Assembly (NCBI GenBank): GCA_043101615.1
Contig: JBICID010000089.1
Span: 36,438 to 100,437 of the forward strand
DNA length: 64,000 bases
Source of the DNA: JBLHKT01 sp043101615
Lineage (GTDB): Bacteria; Planctomycetota; Phycisphaerae; Phycisphaerales; UBA1924
Direction: 5' to 3'
Position numbers and translations under genes: made by a program. The stretch's first letter is position 1; the number at the start of each line of letters is the position of its first letter. The notes beneath the pieces were generated by a model. That model did not search any database. It saw only the letters and a list, made by a program, of their open reading frames with translations, and was not told the DNA's origin. Shown in pieces: positions 25,352 to 35,157 of this stretch.

Positions 25352-26701
25352 ATGATCACGCACGCCAGGCTTGCTTCCGTCACCGTCGCGGCCCTCATCG
25401 CCGCGCCGGGACTCGCCCAGGACCAGTCGCGGGCCTTCGGGCAGCTCGAGCCCGGGCAGTCCGTGGTCGAGATCACGCAGGGCGAGCCCCCGGCGGACAC
25501 GATGTGGCGCCCCGTGCAGGTCGGGCCGAGGCTGGACGAGGCCTCCCGGACCGATCCGATCCCCAACATCCCGCCCCCGGGCGGGTTCGTGTCGCTGGAA
25601 GATCTCGCGGCCCGCCAGGCCGAGGCCGACGAGGCCTCGAGACGCCAGGCGCGGGCGCTCGCCGAGTCGCTCCGCACCGTGACGGCCTCGGGGCCCGATT
25701 CGGAGGAGCCGGCGCCGGTTGCCTCTGGCGTGGGGGAAACGGCGTCAGCAGGCACGGAGCCCGGCCTGGGCCTCCCCGTGGCCCCGGAGACGTCTGGCGG
25801 GGCTTCCGTCGACCGCGCGGGCGTGGGCGGTTCGGGCCTCGGATACTCGGGCGTGTCCGGCCCGGTGGCGGCGGGCGGGGGGGGCACACCCCCGGCGCTG
25901 TTCACCGGCGAGACCGGGCGATCCCTCGGGCAGCCCGACGGCGGGGAGGCGCCCGCGGGCGAGCCGGGGCGGGGCAACCCGATCACGTCCTGGTTCGACG
26001 GTCAGGGGGCCGCGGTGCAGACGATGCTCGCGCTCGGGCTGGTCATCCTGCTGATCTACTCGCTCGCGTGGGTGTACCGGAAGCTGAGCGTCAACCGGGG
26101 GGGTGTCACCGGGATCAACTCCGGGAAGGCCCCGGCGGGGATCCTGGAGGTGCTGGGGCGCTACCCGCTGGGCGGGAAGCAGTCGCTGGTGCTGCTGAAG
26201 TTCGATCAGCGGATCCTGCTGCTGTCTCAGTCCGCGACCGCGAAGGGCGGGAGCGAGATGACGACGCTGTGCGAGCTGGACCGGCCGGAGGACGTGGCCT
26301 CGGTGCTGGTCAAGGTGCGCGACGCCGAGGGGACGTCGATCAACAAGTCGTTCCGGGCCGCGATGCACAAGGCCGAGCTGCAGGGGCAGGTCGCGGTGCG
26401 TCCGCCCGAGCCCGCGTCGCGTGCGGTGGAGCCCAAGCCGCGGCCCGCGGACAGGTCCGACGTGCTGCCGGGCCACCACGACCCGTTCGCCGGGATGGGT
26501 GGCAAGCCCGTGCGTGGGGCTCCGGCGAACGGCGCGCCGGAGGCCGACCGGGCCGAGCTGTGGGGCGAGGAATCGCCCAACGACCCGGTCGCGGCGCTGC
26601 GCAAACGCCTGGACGCGTTGCGGAACCAGCAGTCGGGCGCCCAGCCCGTCGCGCGCCGCTCACCCGCCAAGAGCACCTCGACGCAAGAGTGGATCACATG
26701 A
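25352..26701 (+). CDS. fliO: flagellar biosynthetic protein FliO
   Basis: 449 residues, long for FliO. The N-terminus is a signal peptide (ending PGLAQ), followed by about 190 low-complexity residues in the periplasm. One membrane helix (about 223-244, QTMLALGLVILLIYSLAWVYRKLS) then leads to the conserved cytoplasmic domain (GILEVLGRYPLGGKQSLVLLKFDQRILLLSQSA). FliO helps assemble the FliPQR export gate. ATG 25352 has AGGAGG ahead; the stop overlaps the fliP ATG (ATGA). Confidence 0.82.
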   Translation: MITHARLASVTVAALIAAPGLAQDQSRAFGQLEPGQSVVEITQGEPPADTMWRPVQVGPRLDEASRTDPIPNIPPPGGFVSLEDLAARQAEADEASRRQARALAESLRTVTASGPDSEEPAPVASGVGETASAGTEPGLGLPVAPETSGGASVDRAGVGGSGLGYSGVSGPVAAGGGGTPPALFTGETGRSLGQPDGGEAPAGEPGRGNPITSWFDGQGAAVQTMLALGLVILLIYSLAWVYRKLSVNRGGVTGINSGKAPAGILEVLGRYPLGGKQSLVLLKFDQRILLLSQSATAKGGSEMTTLCELDRPEDVASVLVKVRDAEGTSINKSFRAAMHKAELQGQVAVRPPEPASRAVEPKPRPADRSDVLPGHHDPFAGMGGKPVRGAPANGAPEADRAELWGEESPNDPVAALRKRLDALRNQQSGAQPVARRSPAKSTSTQEWIT

Positions 26702-27774
26702 CACGCACGGGGGGACGAGCCGCCCTCATCACGATGCTCGCGGCCCTGCTGGGCCTGCTCACGCCCGACGCGCTCGGGCAGGCCGGCCCGGTGCGCCCGG
26801 ACCGGTCGCCCGCGCCGACGGTGTCGTCGCTGGCGGGCGAGGGGTTCTCGGCCAACGCGCTGCGGGCGATCGCGGACGCCGGCACGGCGCTGTCCGGGGA
26901 CGGCGCGTCGGGCGGGAGCGGTGGGGCGGGCGGCGAGGGGGACGGTCTGTCGGTCGGCCTGAACATCATGCTGCTGCTGACGGTGATCGCGCTGGTGCCG
27001 TCGGTCATGCTGATGACCACGTGCTTCGTGCGGATCCTGATCGTGCTGGGCCTGCTGCGACAGGCTCTCGGCACGCAGTCGCTCCCGCCGGCGCAGGTGA
27101 TCACGGGGCTGGCGCTGTTCATGACGGCCCTGGTGATGCAGCCCACGCTGGACCGGATCTGGAACGAGGCGGTCGTTCCCTACCAGAACGGCGAGATCCG
27201 CGACTACGACACGCTCTGGGCCAGCGGCGTGCAGCCGCTGCGCGACTTCATGTTCGACCAGATCGAGGCCACCGACAACTGGTCCAGCCTCTACCTGATG
27301 CTCAACTACCGCGGCATCGACACCACCGATCCCGGCTCCCTGACCCGCGCCGACGTGCCCACCGCGGCCCTGGTGCCCGCGTACATGCTCGCCGAGCTCA
27401 AGACCGCGTTCCTCATGGGCTTCCGCGTCTACCTGCCGTTCCTGGTGATCGACCTGGTCATCGCGAGCCTGCTCATCTCCATGAGCATGATGATGCTCCC
27501 GCCCATCCTGGTGTCGGTCCCGTTCAAAATCCTGCTGTTCGTGCTCGTGGACGGATGGACCCTCGTCGTCGGCAGCCTGCTCGAGAGCTTCGTCACCGAG
27601 GGCGCCAGCGACCGGCTGTCGGCCGACCCGCAGTCCGCGGCCCTGTTCATGCTGCTCCCGCTGCTGTGCTTCGTCCGCCGGAAGGACCCGGCGGACCCCG
27701 GGGCAGCACATCCGCCCGACCCGACCACCCGCGGGGCAAGGAGGCCCAGACGTGAGCGACGAAATCGCGGTTGA
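26698..27774 (+). CDS. fliP: flagellar export gate protein FliP
   Basis: Core export gate subunit, 358 residues. A signal peptide (about 1-28) and a Gly-rich linker are followed by the membrane helices and signatures: LTVIALVPSVMLMTTCFVRILIVLGLLRQALGTQSLPPAQVITGLALF and, later, AYMLAELKTAFLMGFRVYLPFLVIDLVIASLLISMSMMMLPP. The extra length against the usual 245-260 lies mainly in the N-terminal linker and in a C-terminal basic tail. Overlaps fliO and fliQ. Confidence 0.95.
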   Translation: MTRTGGRAALITMLAALLGLLTPDALGQAGPVRPDRSPAPTVSSLAGEGFSANALRAIADAGTALSGDGASGGSGGAGGEGDGLSVGLNIMLLLTVIALVPSVMLMTTCFVRILIVLGLLRQALGTQSLPPAQVITGLALFMTALVMQPTLDRIWNEAVVPYQNGEIRDYDTLWASGVQPLRDFMFDQIEATDNWSSLYLMLNYRGIDTTDPGSLTRADVPTAALVPAYMLAELKTAFLMGFRVYLPFLVIDLVIASLLISMSMMMLPPILVSVPFKILLFVLVDGWTLVVGSLLESFVTEGASDRLSADPQSAALFMLLPLLCFVRRKDPADPGAAHPPDPTTRGARRPRRERRNRG

Positions 27775-28006
27775 GCTCGTCCGCGCGACGCTGATCGTCA
27801 CGCTCAAGATCGCCCTGCCGCTGCTCCTGACCGCCGTCGTGATCGGGCTGGTGATCAGTCTCATCCAGTCCGTCACCAGCATCCAGGACCAGACGCTGAC
27901 GTTCGTGCCCAAGCTCGCCGCGATCGTCGTCGCGGCGGTGCTGCTGATGCCCTGGATCGTCTTCGTGCTCATCGAGTTCTCGACCGAGATGTTCCGGCTG
28001 TTCTGA
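27752..28006 (+). CDS. fliQ: flagellar export gate protein FliQ
   Basis: 84 residues with two membrane helices (LIVTLKIALPLLLTAVVIGLVISLIQSVTSIQDQTLTFVPKLAAIVVAAVLLMPW), the complete FliQ family length and pattern. GTG start at 27752 lies inside the fliP 3' end, overlapping by 23 bases, so the two are translationally coupled. Confidence 0.95.
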   Translation: MSDEIAVELVRATLIVTLKIALPLLLTAVVIGLVISLIQSVTSIQDQTLTFVPKLAAIVVAAVLLMPWIVFVLIEFSTEMFRLF

Positions 28007-28069
28007 CCCCCAGCCGCCCTCGCCCCGGCCCACGCTGCCCCGACGCCTCCTGAACGAGCCCCCGAACGC

Positions 28070-28879
28070 ATGCCCTCGCTCGAGCCCTACATCCCGCACC
28101 TGCTGCCCTTCTCGCTCGTGCTGTCGAGGGTGCTCGGGCTGTTCATGTTCACGCCGCTGCTCTCGTCGGTGACGCTCCCGCGCCAGGTGCGGGTGGTGGT
28201 CGCGCTGTCGTTCGCGGTGGCGGTGTACCCCTCGGTGCCCGGGCAGCACCTGCCGGCCACGCTCGACCTCTTCTCGCTCGCGCCGCTGCTGATCTGCGAG
28301 GCCCTCGTCGGTGTCGTGCTCGGGCTGCTGGCGCTGCTCCCGCTCGCGGCCCTGCAGATGGGCGGCTACATCATGGGCCACCAGATGGGGCTCGCCATCG
28401 CCCAGTCGTACAACCCCGAGATCGGGGCCGAGTCGTCCGCGGTCGGGCAGCTCCTGTTCTACATGGGCGTGCTGATCTTCCTGGTCATGGGCGGGCTGGA
28501 CCTGGTCTACATCGCGCTGGCGACCACCTTCCAGACCCTCCCGGCGGGCGGGCTCACCAGCACCGCGGCCCCGCTCGACGCGCTGGTCACGCTGCTCAGC
28601 GCCAGCTTCGAGTTCGCGCTGCGGGTCTCGATGCCCGTCTCGGCCGTGGTCGGGCTGGTGCTGGTGGCCATCGGCTTCATGATGAAGACCATGCCCCAGA
28701 TCAACGTGATGAGCATCGGCTTCGCGATCAAGATCATCACCGGCCTCGCGGCCCTGACCGCGACCGTGGTGGTGCTGCACGACGTCACGCTCATCGAGCT
28801 CTCTCGCGCGATGGACCTCATGGGCGTGTGGGCCGAGGACCCCGCGGGGCACGCGCCGACGGGGGTGAGCCGTGGCTGA
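28070..28879 (+). CDS. fliR: flagellar export gate protein FliR
   Basis: 269 residues with six or so membrane helices. Family blocks include SRVLGLFMFTPLLSS, the GLLALLPLAALQMGGYIMGHQMGLAIAQSYNPE region and ALRVSMPVSAVVGLVLVAIGFMMKTMPQINVMSIGFAIKI. Partner of FliP and FliQ in the gate. A 63-base gap after fliQ carries nothing but C-rich DNA. Its stop overlaps the flhB start by eight bases. Confidence 0.95.
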   Translation: MPSLEPYIPHLLPFSLVLSRVLGLFMFTPLLSSVTLPRQVRVVVALSFAVAVYPSVPGQHLPATLDLFSLAPLLICEALVGVVLGLLALLPLAALQMGGYIMGHQMGLAIAQSYNPEIGAESSAVGQLLFYMGVLIFLVMGGLDLVYIALATTFQTLPAGGLTSTAAPLDALVTLLSASFEFALRVSMPVSAVVGLVLVAIGFMMKTMPQINVMSIGFAIKIITGLAALTATVVVLHDVTLIELSRAMDLMGVWAEDPAGHAPTGVSRG

Positions 28880-30002
28880 GGAGCTGGGCGAGCGGACCGA
28901 GATGCCGACCGCGCGACGGCTGCGCGAGGCACGCAACAAGGGCCAGGTCGCCAAGAGCCAGGACCTCGCGGGGGCGATCCTGCTGCTCGGCGCCGTGATC
29001 CTGCTGGTCGTGTTCGTCTCGGTGCTGGGCGAGGGGCTGGCCCGGGTGCTGCGCCGCTCGCTCACGGGCGAGGCGCTGTCCACCCCGCTCGGGCCGGACC
29101 TGGCCCCGCAGGCGGTCCGCCAGGCCTTCCACGAGATCGCCTGGATGGTCGGGCCGATCATGCTCATCATCTTCCTGGTCGCCGCGGTCTCCCACTTCGT
29201 GCAGATCGGCCCGCTCCTGACCGCCGAGCCGCTCAAGCCCAAGCTCGACAAGCTCAGCCCGATCAAGGGCATCAAGCGGATCTTCGGGCTCCGGGGCATC
29301 ATGAAGACGGTGATGAACTCCGCCAAGCTCACCGCGATGATCATCGTCTCGTGGATCGTCATCGCGGGCGAGCTGGACAAGATCGCGGCCCTGCCCCAGC
29401 TCGAGGCCGGCGCCGCCTTCGTCCTGCTCGGGCGTCTCATCCTGACACTCGCGCTCTGGCTGGCGCTGCTGCTGATCCTCATCGCGCTCATCGACTTCGC
29501 CTACCAGCGCTGGCAGCACACCAAGGACCTCAAGATGACCAAGCAGCAGGTCAAGGACGAGCGCAAGAGCACCGAGGGCGACCCGGAGGTCAAGGGGCGA
29601 CGGCTCCGCATGTACCAGCAGGTCGTGCAGCAGCAGCTCGCCAGCGCGGTCCCGCAGGCCGACGTCATCGTCACCAATCCCACGCACTTCTCCGTCGCCA
29701 TCCGGTACGACCAGGCCACCATGTCCGCCCCGGAGGTCACCGCCAAGGGTGCCGACGAGATCGCCCTGCGGATCCGCTACATGGCCGCGATGAACGACGT
29801 GCCGATCGTGCAGCGCCCCCCGCTGGCCCGGGCCCTGTACTACAACGTGGACGTCGGCGAGCAGGTCCACCCCGAGCACTACCAGGCCATCGCCGAGCTG
29901 CTCGCCTACGTCTACCGCATCGACCGTCGACGCGCCGACCGCGTCCGCGAGCCGGACGCGCCGGCCCGTCGGGAGCCCGCGACGGTGGGGGGGCGTGACT
30001 GA
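28872..30002 (+). CDS. flhB: flagellar export switch protein FlhB
   Basis: 376 residues, GTG start. Four membrane helices (about 30-50, 90-112, 150-170, 185-210) are followed by a cytoplasmic domain with the self-cleavage motif NPTH at residues 269-272 (VIVTNPTHFSVAIRYD). Cleavage there changes export from rod/hook to filament substrates, together with FliK. The opening ERTEMPTARRLREARNKGQVAKSQDL is the family N-terminus. The stop overlaps the flhA ATG by one base. Confidence 0.96.
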   Translation: MAEELGERTEMPTARRLREARNKGQVAKSQDLAGAILLLGAVILLVVFVSVLGEGLARVLRRSLTGEALSTPLGPDLAPQAVRQAFHEIAWMVGPIMLIIFLVAAVSHFVQIGPLLTAEPLKPKLDKLSPIKGIKRIFGLRGIMKTVMNSAKLTAMIIVSWIVIAGELDKIAALPQLEAGAAFVLLGRLILTLALWLALLLILIALIDFAYQRWQHTKDLKMTKQQVKDERKSTEGDPEVKGRRLRMYQQVVQQQLASAVPQADVIVTNPTHFSVAIRYDQATMSAPEVTAKGADEIALRIRYMAAMNDVPIVQRPPLARALYYNVDVGEQVHPEHYQAIAELLAYVYRIDRRRADRVREPDAPARREPATVGGRD

Positions 30003-32200
30003 TGCCCGACCGCCTCGACCAGAAGTCGCTGCTGCCGGCGTGGCTGCTCAAGGTCGCCGAGCACCGGGGGATGCTGGTGCCCATCGGGTTCGTGCTGCTG
30101 CTGGTGGTGATCCTGGTCCCGCTGCCGCCGCTGGTGCTCGACCTGCTGATCGCGTCCAACATCTCGCTGGCGGTGATCGTGCTGATGACGACGCTGTACA
30201 TGCAGCGTGCGCTGGACTTCTCGGTCTTCCCCTCGCTGCTGCTGGCGACGACGCTGCTGCGGCTGGTGCTCAACGTCGCCTCGACCCGGCTGATCCTCAC
30301 CGCCGACGCCGCGACCCCCGAGCAGGCCATCGGCACCGCGGGCCAGGTCATCAGCGCGTTCGGCACGTTCGTCGCCGGCGACAACCTGTTCGTCGGCCTG
30401 ATCATCTTCGCCATCCTCATGCTCGTGCAGTTCATGGTCGTCACCAAGGGCGCCGGGCGCATCGCCGAGGTCGCGGCCCGCTTCACGCTCGACGCCATGC
30501 CCGGCAAGCAGATGGCCATCGACGCCGAGCTCTCCAACGGGATGCTCACCGAGGAGCAGGCCCGCACCAAGCGCGAGGAGATCGCACGCGAGGCCGATTT
30601 CTACGGCGCTATGGACGGCGCCTCCAAGTTCGTCAAGGGCGACGCCACCGCCGGCATCATCATCACCGCCATCAACATCGCAGGCGGCTTCGCGGTCGGC
30701 ACCATCTCGCACGGCTGGCCCGCCGGGCAGACCGCCGAGATCTTCACCAAGCTCACCATCGGCGACGGCCTGACCTCGGCCATCCCCTCGCTGGTCATCT
30801 CGATCGCCGCCGCCCTGATCGTGACCCGCTCGGGCGCCCGGAACGACCTGGGCTCCGAGCTCACCACGCAGGTCACCTCGCAGCCCAAGGCCCTGGCCAT
30901 CACCGGCTGCTTCCTCGCCCTGCTCGCCTTCAGCCCGCTCCCGACGCTGCCGCTGCTGGCGACCGGGCTGGGCATCGGCGCCCTCGCGTTCGCCATGACC
31001 CGCGCCACGCGGCGCGAGGCCGTCGAGGAGCGACAGCGGGCCGAGGCAGAGGCCGCGGCGGACGTGCCAGAGCCGCCCGCGGTCGAGTCCCTGCTCAAGG
31101 TGGACGTGCTGGAGCTCGAGGTCGGCTACGCCCTCGTCCCGCTCATCGACACGTCCCAGGGCGGCGACCTGCTCGAACGCATCGCTGCGGTGCGACGCCA
31201 GCTCGCCGTCGAGATCGGGCTGGTCACGCCCCCCGTGCGCATCCGCGACAACATGCAGCTCCAGCCCTCCGAGTACCGCGTCAAGATCCGGGGCAACGTC
31301 ATCGCGACCGGGCGCGTCGAGCCGGGCAAGCTGCTCGCGATGGACTCCGGCCTCGCCACGGGCGACCTGCCAGGCATCAAGACCGTCGAGCCCGCGTTCG
31401 GGCTGGACGCCTGGTGGATCGAGCCCGCGACGCAGACCCGGGCCGAGACCATGAACTACACCGTGGTGGATCCCACCTCGGTCCTCGCGACCCACCTGAC
31501 CGAGCTCGTCCGCAAGCACGCCGACGAGCTGCTGACACGCGAGGAGGTCAACAACCTGATCGAGGGCCTGAAGGAGAAGGCCGCGAAGCTGGTCGAGGAC
31601 ACCATCCCCGGCGTCGTGAAGGTCGGCACGCTCCAGAAGATCCTGCAGAACCTGCTGCGCGAGCGGGTCCCGATCCGCGACATCGAGACCATCGTGGAAA
31701 CCCTCGCCGACTGGGGCGGCAAGACCGACGACCCCGAGATCCTGACCGAGTACGCCCGCAACGGGCTGAAGCGGACCATCTGCCAGCAGCACGCCGCGAC
31801 CGCGGACGACGGCTCGCTCCGACTCGTCTGCGTCACGCTGGACCCCTCGCTGGAGGACCAGATCAACGCCCACGTGGACCGCGGGGCGGCGGGGACGGTG
31901 GTCAACATGCCCGCCCGCACCGCCCAGCTCATCGCCGGGGAGATCGCGCGACACCTGGAGAAGGTGACCGAGGCGGGCCACCACCCCGTGGTGATCGCCT
32001 CCCCGCAGGTCCGGGCGGTCGTGTTCCAGATCCTGGAGCCCCACGTCCCACAGGTCGCGGTGCTCGGGTACAACGAGATCGTCAGCGGGGTCGAGGTCGA
32101 GTCCGTCGGGCTCGCGGCCCCGATCAAGCCCGGCCAGCCCTCGCCCCAGCCCGCCCGCGCCGGCTCGGGGGCGACCCCGCAGCCCGCCGGCGCAACCTGA
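30002..32200 (+). CDS. flhA: flagellar export gate protein FlhA
   Basis: 732 residues. Eight membrane helices in the first 340 include the FHIPEP signature (FSVFPSLLLATTLLRLVLNVASTRLIL) and the cytoplasmic FHIPEP loop (GRIAEVAARFTLDAMPGKQMAIDAELSNGMLTEEQARTKREEIAREADFYGAMDGASKFVKGDA). The C-terminal ring domain ends normally (HVPQVAVLGYNEI). FlhA docks the chaperone-substrate complexes. Intact; 86-base gap before flhF. Confidence 0.97.
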   Translation: MPDRLDQKSLLPAWLLKVAEHRGMLVPIGFVLLLVVILVPLPPLVLDLLIASNISLAVIVLMTTLYMQRALDFSVFPSLLLATTLLRLVLNVASTRLILTADAATPEQAIGTAGQVISAFGTFVAGDNLFVGLIIFAILMLVQFMVVTKGAGRIAEVAARFTLDAMPGKQMAIDAELSNGMLTEEQARTKREEIAREADFYGAMDGASKFVKGDATAGIIITAINIAGGFAVGTISHGWPAGQTAEIFTKLTIGDGLTSAIPSLVISIAAALIVTRSGARNDLGSELTTQVTSQPKALAITGCFLALLAFSPLPTLPLLATGLGIGALAFAMTRATRREAVEERQRAEAEAAADVPEPPAVESLLKVDVLELEVGYALVPLIDTSQGGDLLERIAAVRRQLAVEIGLVTPPVRIRDNMQLQPSEYRVKIRGNVIATGRVEPGKLLAMDSGLATGDLPGIKTVEPAFGLDAWWIEPATQTRAETMNYTVVDPTSVLATHLTELVRKHADELLTREEVNNLIEGLKEKAAKLVEDTIPGVVKVGTLQKILQNLLRERVPIRDIETIVETLADWGGKTDDPEILTEYARNGLKRTICQQHAATADDGSLRLVCVTLDPSLEDQINAHVDRGAAGTVVNMPARTAQLIAGEIARHLEKVTEAGHHPVVIASPQVRAVVFQILEPHVPQVAVLGYNEIVSGVEVESVGLAAPIKPGQPSPQPARAGSGATPQPAGAT

Positions 32201-32294
32201 CCGCGCAAGATTCACACGCACGCCACCCCGACGGGGGTGCAGCCGAGACCCGGAACGGATACGCTGGGGAAGACCGAAGCCAAGGATGGCCGCC

Positions 32295-33551
32295 ATGCAC
32301 CTCAAAACCTTTCGCGCCAGAAACATGGCCCTCGCCCTGACCGAGGTCCGCAACGCGCTCGGCCCGGAAGCCGTCATCCTCCACACGCGCACCTACAAGG
32401 CCGGGGGGCTGCTGGGCCTGGGCACGCGCACCATCGTCGAGATCACCGCCTCCGCCCCGGAGCCCGGGCATCGCACGCACGAGCGGGCGACCGAGCCGGT
32501 CAAGCCCGCCCAGACGCTCGAGCCCAAGCCGCACACGCCCGCCTCGCCCGCGATCGAGGCCGAGATCGCCGACCTGCGGGCCGAGCTGCGTCGGGTCATG
32601 CAGGGCGCGGGCCGGTCCGCCCAGACGGTCCGACCCGCGGGCCCCAGCGCGCTGGGCGTGCTGCCCGAGCCCCTGCTCGAGCTCTCCGACAGGCTGCTCC
32701 GCAACGACCTGCCCCAGGCCCTGGCCGACGAGCTCATCGGGGAAACACGCGACGCCCTCGAGCCCGCCCAGCGCGAGGACCGCGACCTGGCGACCGAGAC
32801 GCTCATCGACCGACTCGCGAAGCGCATCCCCACCAGCACCACGCCGCCCGACTCGCTCCGCGGGCGGTCCGGCGGGCACACCATCGCCCTGCTCGGGCCC
32901 ACCGGCGTGGGGAAGACGACCACCATCGCGAAGCTCGCGGCCTCGGCCAAGCTCCGACACGGGCTCCGGGTCGGGCTCATCACCTCCGACACCTACCGCA
33001 TCGCCGCGGTCGAGCAGCTCCGCACGTACGCCGCGATCATCGGCGTCCCGCTCCAGGTCGTCACGACGCCCGACGAGCTCGCCAGCGCCCGGGCCTCGCT
33101 CCGGCACTGCGAGCTCGTCCTGGTCGACACCGCCGGACGCTCGCAGAACGACGCCAGACGCGTCGGCGAGCTGCTCGACCTGCTCACCGCCGCCGAGCCC
33201 GACGAGAAGCACCTCGTCCTCTCGACCACCAACTCCGCGCAGGCCTCGACGCGCATCGCCGAGCGTTTCTGCGTCCTCCGGCCGGACCACCTCATCCTCA
33301 CCAAGCTCGACGAGGCGATCGAGACCGGCGTGCTCGCGGCCATGCCGCAGGCCCTCGGCCTCCCGCTGTCCTACGTCACCTCCGGCCAGGAGGTGCCCGA
33401 CGACATCGAGCCCGCCGACCCGGTCCGCCTCGCCAGGCTCGTGCTGCACGGGCCGGAGTGCCTGCGCGAGCCGGCACAAGAAGCCCGCGAACCCTCCCAC
33501 GGCGTCGAGACGCCTTCCCTCGTGCACGAAACCAACGGGGCGCTGTCATGA
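32295..33551 (+). CDS. flhF: flagellar placement GTPase FlhF
   Basis: SRP-type GTPase that sets the position and number of flagella. 418 residues: an N-terminal B region (HLKTFRARNMALALTEVRNALGPEAVILHTR), then the NG domain with P-loop GPTGVGKTTT (about 201-210), DTYRIAAVEQLRTYA, DTAGRS and the TKLDEA guanine-recognition motif. I prefer ATG 32295 because AGGA lies nine bases ahead; ATG 32286 sits directly on the AAGG. Overlaps flhG by four bases. Confidence 0.93.
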   Translation: MHLKTFRARNMALALTEVRNALGPEAVILHTRTYKAGGLLGLGTRTIVEITASAPEPGHRTHERATEPVKPAQTLEPKPHTPASPAIEAEIADLRAELRRVMQGAGRSAQTVRPAGPSALGVLPEPLLELSDRLLRNDLPQALADELIGETRDALEPAQREDRDLATETLIDRLAKRIPTSTTPPDSLRGRSGGHTIALLGPTGVGKTTTIAKLAASAKLRHGLRVGLITSDTYRIAAVEQLRTYAAIIGVPLQVVTTPDELASARASLRHCELVLVDTAGRSQNDARRVGELLDLLTAAEPDEKHLVLSTTNSAQASTRIAERFCVLRPDHLILTKLDEAIETGVLAAMPQALGLPLSYVTSGQEVPDDIEPADPVRLARLVLHGPECLREPAQEAREPSHGVETPSLVHETNGALS

Positions 33552-34441
33552 GCACGCAGACCACCGACCAGGCCAGCAAGCTCCGCGCCCTCGTGGACGG
33601 GCTCGACCGCAGGCGCGACACCGCGCGCGAGCCAGCCCGGGAATCCCCAAGGCCACGCCTCCGGGCCGCGCCCATCGTCGCGATCGCCTCGGGCAAGGGC
33701 GGCGTGGGCAAGACCACCACCTCGGTCAACCTCGCCGTGGCCCTCGCCGGCCTGGGCAAGAAGACCTGCCTGCTCGACGCCGATCTGGGCATGGCCAACG
33801 CCGACGTCCTCTGCGGCGTCATGCCCCACGAACGCCTCGAGCGGGCGGTGGGGGATCACGCCGGGCAGCAGGCCAGCCTGCATGAGCTGGCGGTCCCAGC
33901 CCCGGGCGGGTTCATGCTCGTGCCCGGCTCCGTGGGGCTCGGACGGCTCGACGAGCTGAACACCCAGGAGCAGGAGCAGATCGTGGACGGCCTGATCGAG
34001 CTCGAGCGGGCCTCCGACATCGTCCTGATCGACACCTCCGCAGGCCTGCACGACTCGGTCCGCAGGTTCATGCGGGCCGCCGACCTCGGCCTGATCGTCG
34101 CCACGCCCGAGCCCACCTCCATCGCCGACGCCTACGCACTGATCAAGGTCCTGGTGGCCCTGGAGCCGCAGTCGCACGGCGGCGCCCCGCCGCGACTGGC
34201 GATGGTGATCAACCAGGTCGCCTCCGCCCGCGAGGCGCAGGAGGTGCACGCCAGGATCTCCTCGGTCTGCGAGCGATTCCTGAACTACCACCTGCCGATG
34301 CTCGGGTACATCCGGACCGACAAGCGGGTCCGGGCCGCGGTGCACGCACGGACGCCGTACTCGGTCAGGCACCCAAAGTGCCACGCCTCGAAGGACATGC
34401 GGACGGTGGCGACCCAGCTGGTGGAGTGGTCGGCGACCTGA
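33548..34441 (+). CDS. flhG: flagellar number regulator FlhG/FleN (MinD-like ATPase)
   Basis: 297 residues with deviant Walker A GKGGVGKTTT (about 49-58), DADLGMANADV, the second Asp motif (DIVLIDTSAGLH) and TPEPTSIADAYALIKV. FlhG works with FlhF to limit flagellar number and in many species restrains the flagellar master activator. A short disordered N-terminal stretch may contain the FlhF-contacting region. Follows flhF directly; the pair suggests polar or otherwise number-controlled flagella. Confidence 0.93.
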   Translation: MSTQTTDQASKLRALVDGLDRRRDTAREPARESPRPRLRAAPIVAIASGKGGVGKTTTSVNLAVALAGLGKKTCLLDADLGMANADVLCGVMPHERLERAVGDHAGQQASLHELAVPAPGGFMLVPGSVGLGRLDELNTQEQEQIVDGLIELERASDIVLIDTSAGLHDSVRRFMRAADLGLIVATPEPTSIADAYALIKVLVALEPQSHGGAPPRLAMVINQVASAREAQEVHARISSVCERFLNYHLPMLGYIRTDKRVRAAVHARTPYSVRHPKCHASKDMRTVATQLVEWSAT

Positions 34442-34504
34442 CGCGGGGCACGCCCGACCGATTTGTGCAGCCCACGCCCGCCAACGCCGATGGTGGGTGG
34501 AGCC

Positions 34505-34951
34505 ATGCCCGAGACCGCCGTGCAACCCGAAACAGCCGCCCGTGCGACCGAGCCCGGACCGGCGCCCGCGGGGCGTCGTGCGGACCGGCAGCCTTCACGC
34601 CGGCCGGCAGCGCAAGCGCCCCAGGCCCCCCCTGCGACGGACGCGCCTGACCGGCGCCCCGAGCGGGTGGTCAGCCTGCTGGCGGTGACGGCGTCGCGCA
34701 CGATCGCGGGCGCGCTGGCGCTGGCCGGCTTCGGCGCCGCGTGCGTCGCCGGGCTGGCGTCCGGCGTGCCGGCGTCTCAGACGCTGACCCGCGCCGTGAT
34801 CGCGCTGGTGGTCTGCTACGCCGTGGGCTCGCTCCTGGGGATCGCGTTCCGCGTGCTGATCGAGGAACACCTGGGCGAGCACCAGCAGCGCAACCCGCGC
34901 CCGGAGGAACCCCCGGAACTCGCGGTGAAGAAGCCCGCGCGGTCGTCGTAA
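34505..34951 (+). CDS. small two-helix membrane protein, hypothetical
   Basis: 148 residues. The first 60 are Pro/Ala/Arg-rich and disordered; two membrane helices follow (SLLAVTASRTIAGALALAGFGAACVAGLAS and LTRAVIALVVCYAVGSLLGIAFRVLI), then a short charged tail. ATG 34505 has GGTGGAG just ahead. It lies between flhG and fliA, the last position before the flagellar sigma factor. I do not recognise a family. Loosely it resembles small FlhG-adjacent membrane proteins of other Planctomycetes, but this is from place only. Confidence 0.55.
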   Translation: MPETAVQPETAARATEPGPAPAGRRADRQPSRRPAAQAPQAPPATDAPDRRPERVVSLLAVTASRTIAGALALAGFGAACVAGLASGVPASQTLTRAVIALVVCYAVGSLLGIAFRVLIEEHLGEHQQRNPRPEEPPELAVKKPARSS

Positions 34952-35157
34952 TCCACACACCCCGCACAATTGTAACTTTTCCACATCGCTCGCGCCGTTT
35001 TCGCGCTCGCGCCCCCCCGAGTGCGCGCGCGTTCGCTATACTCGCCCCGAGCGCTAGGGAAGGCGTTCGCACAACCCCGCGACGGCCCGCCAGCCCGTCG
35101 TGAGTTCAGACCGGAACGGATCGCTCCGGTCGCGCACTGGTCAAGGAGTGGACCGAC

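Noticed and set aside
35037..35042. TATACT as a complete fliA promoter
   Set aside because: No acceptable -35 at 16-18 bases upstream.
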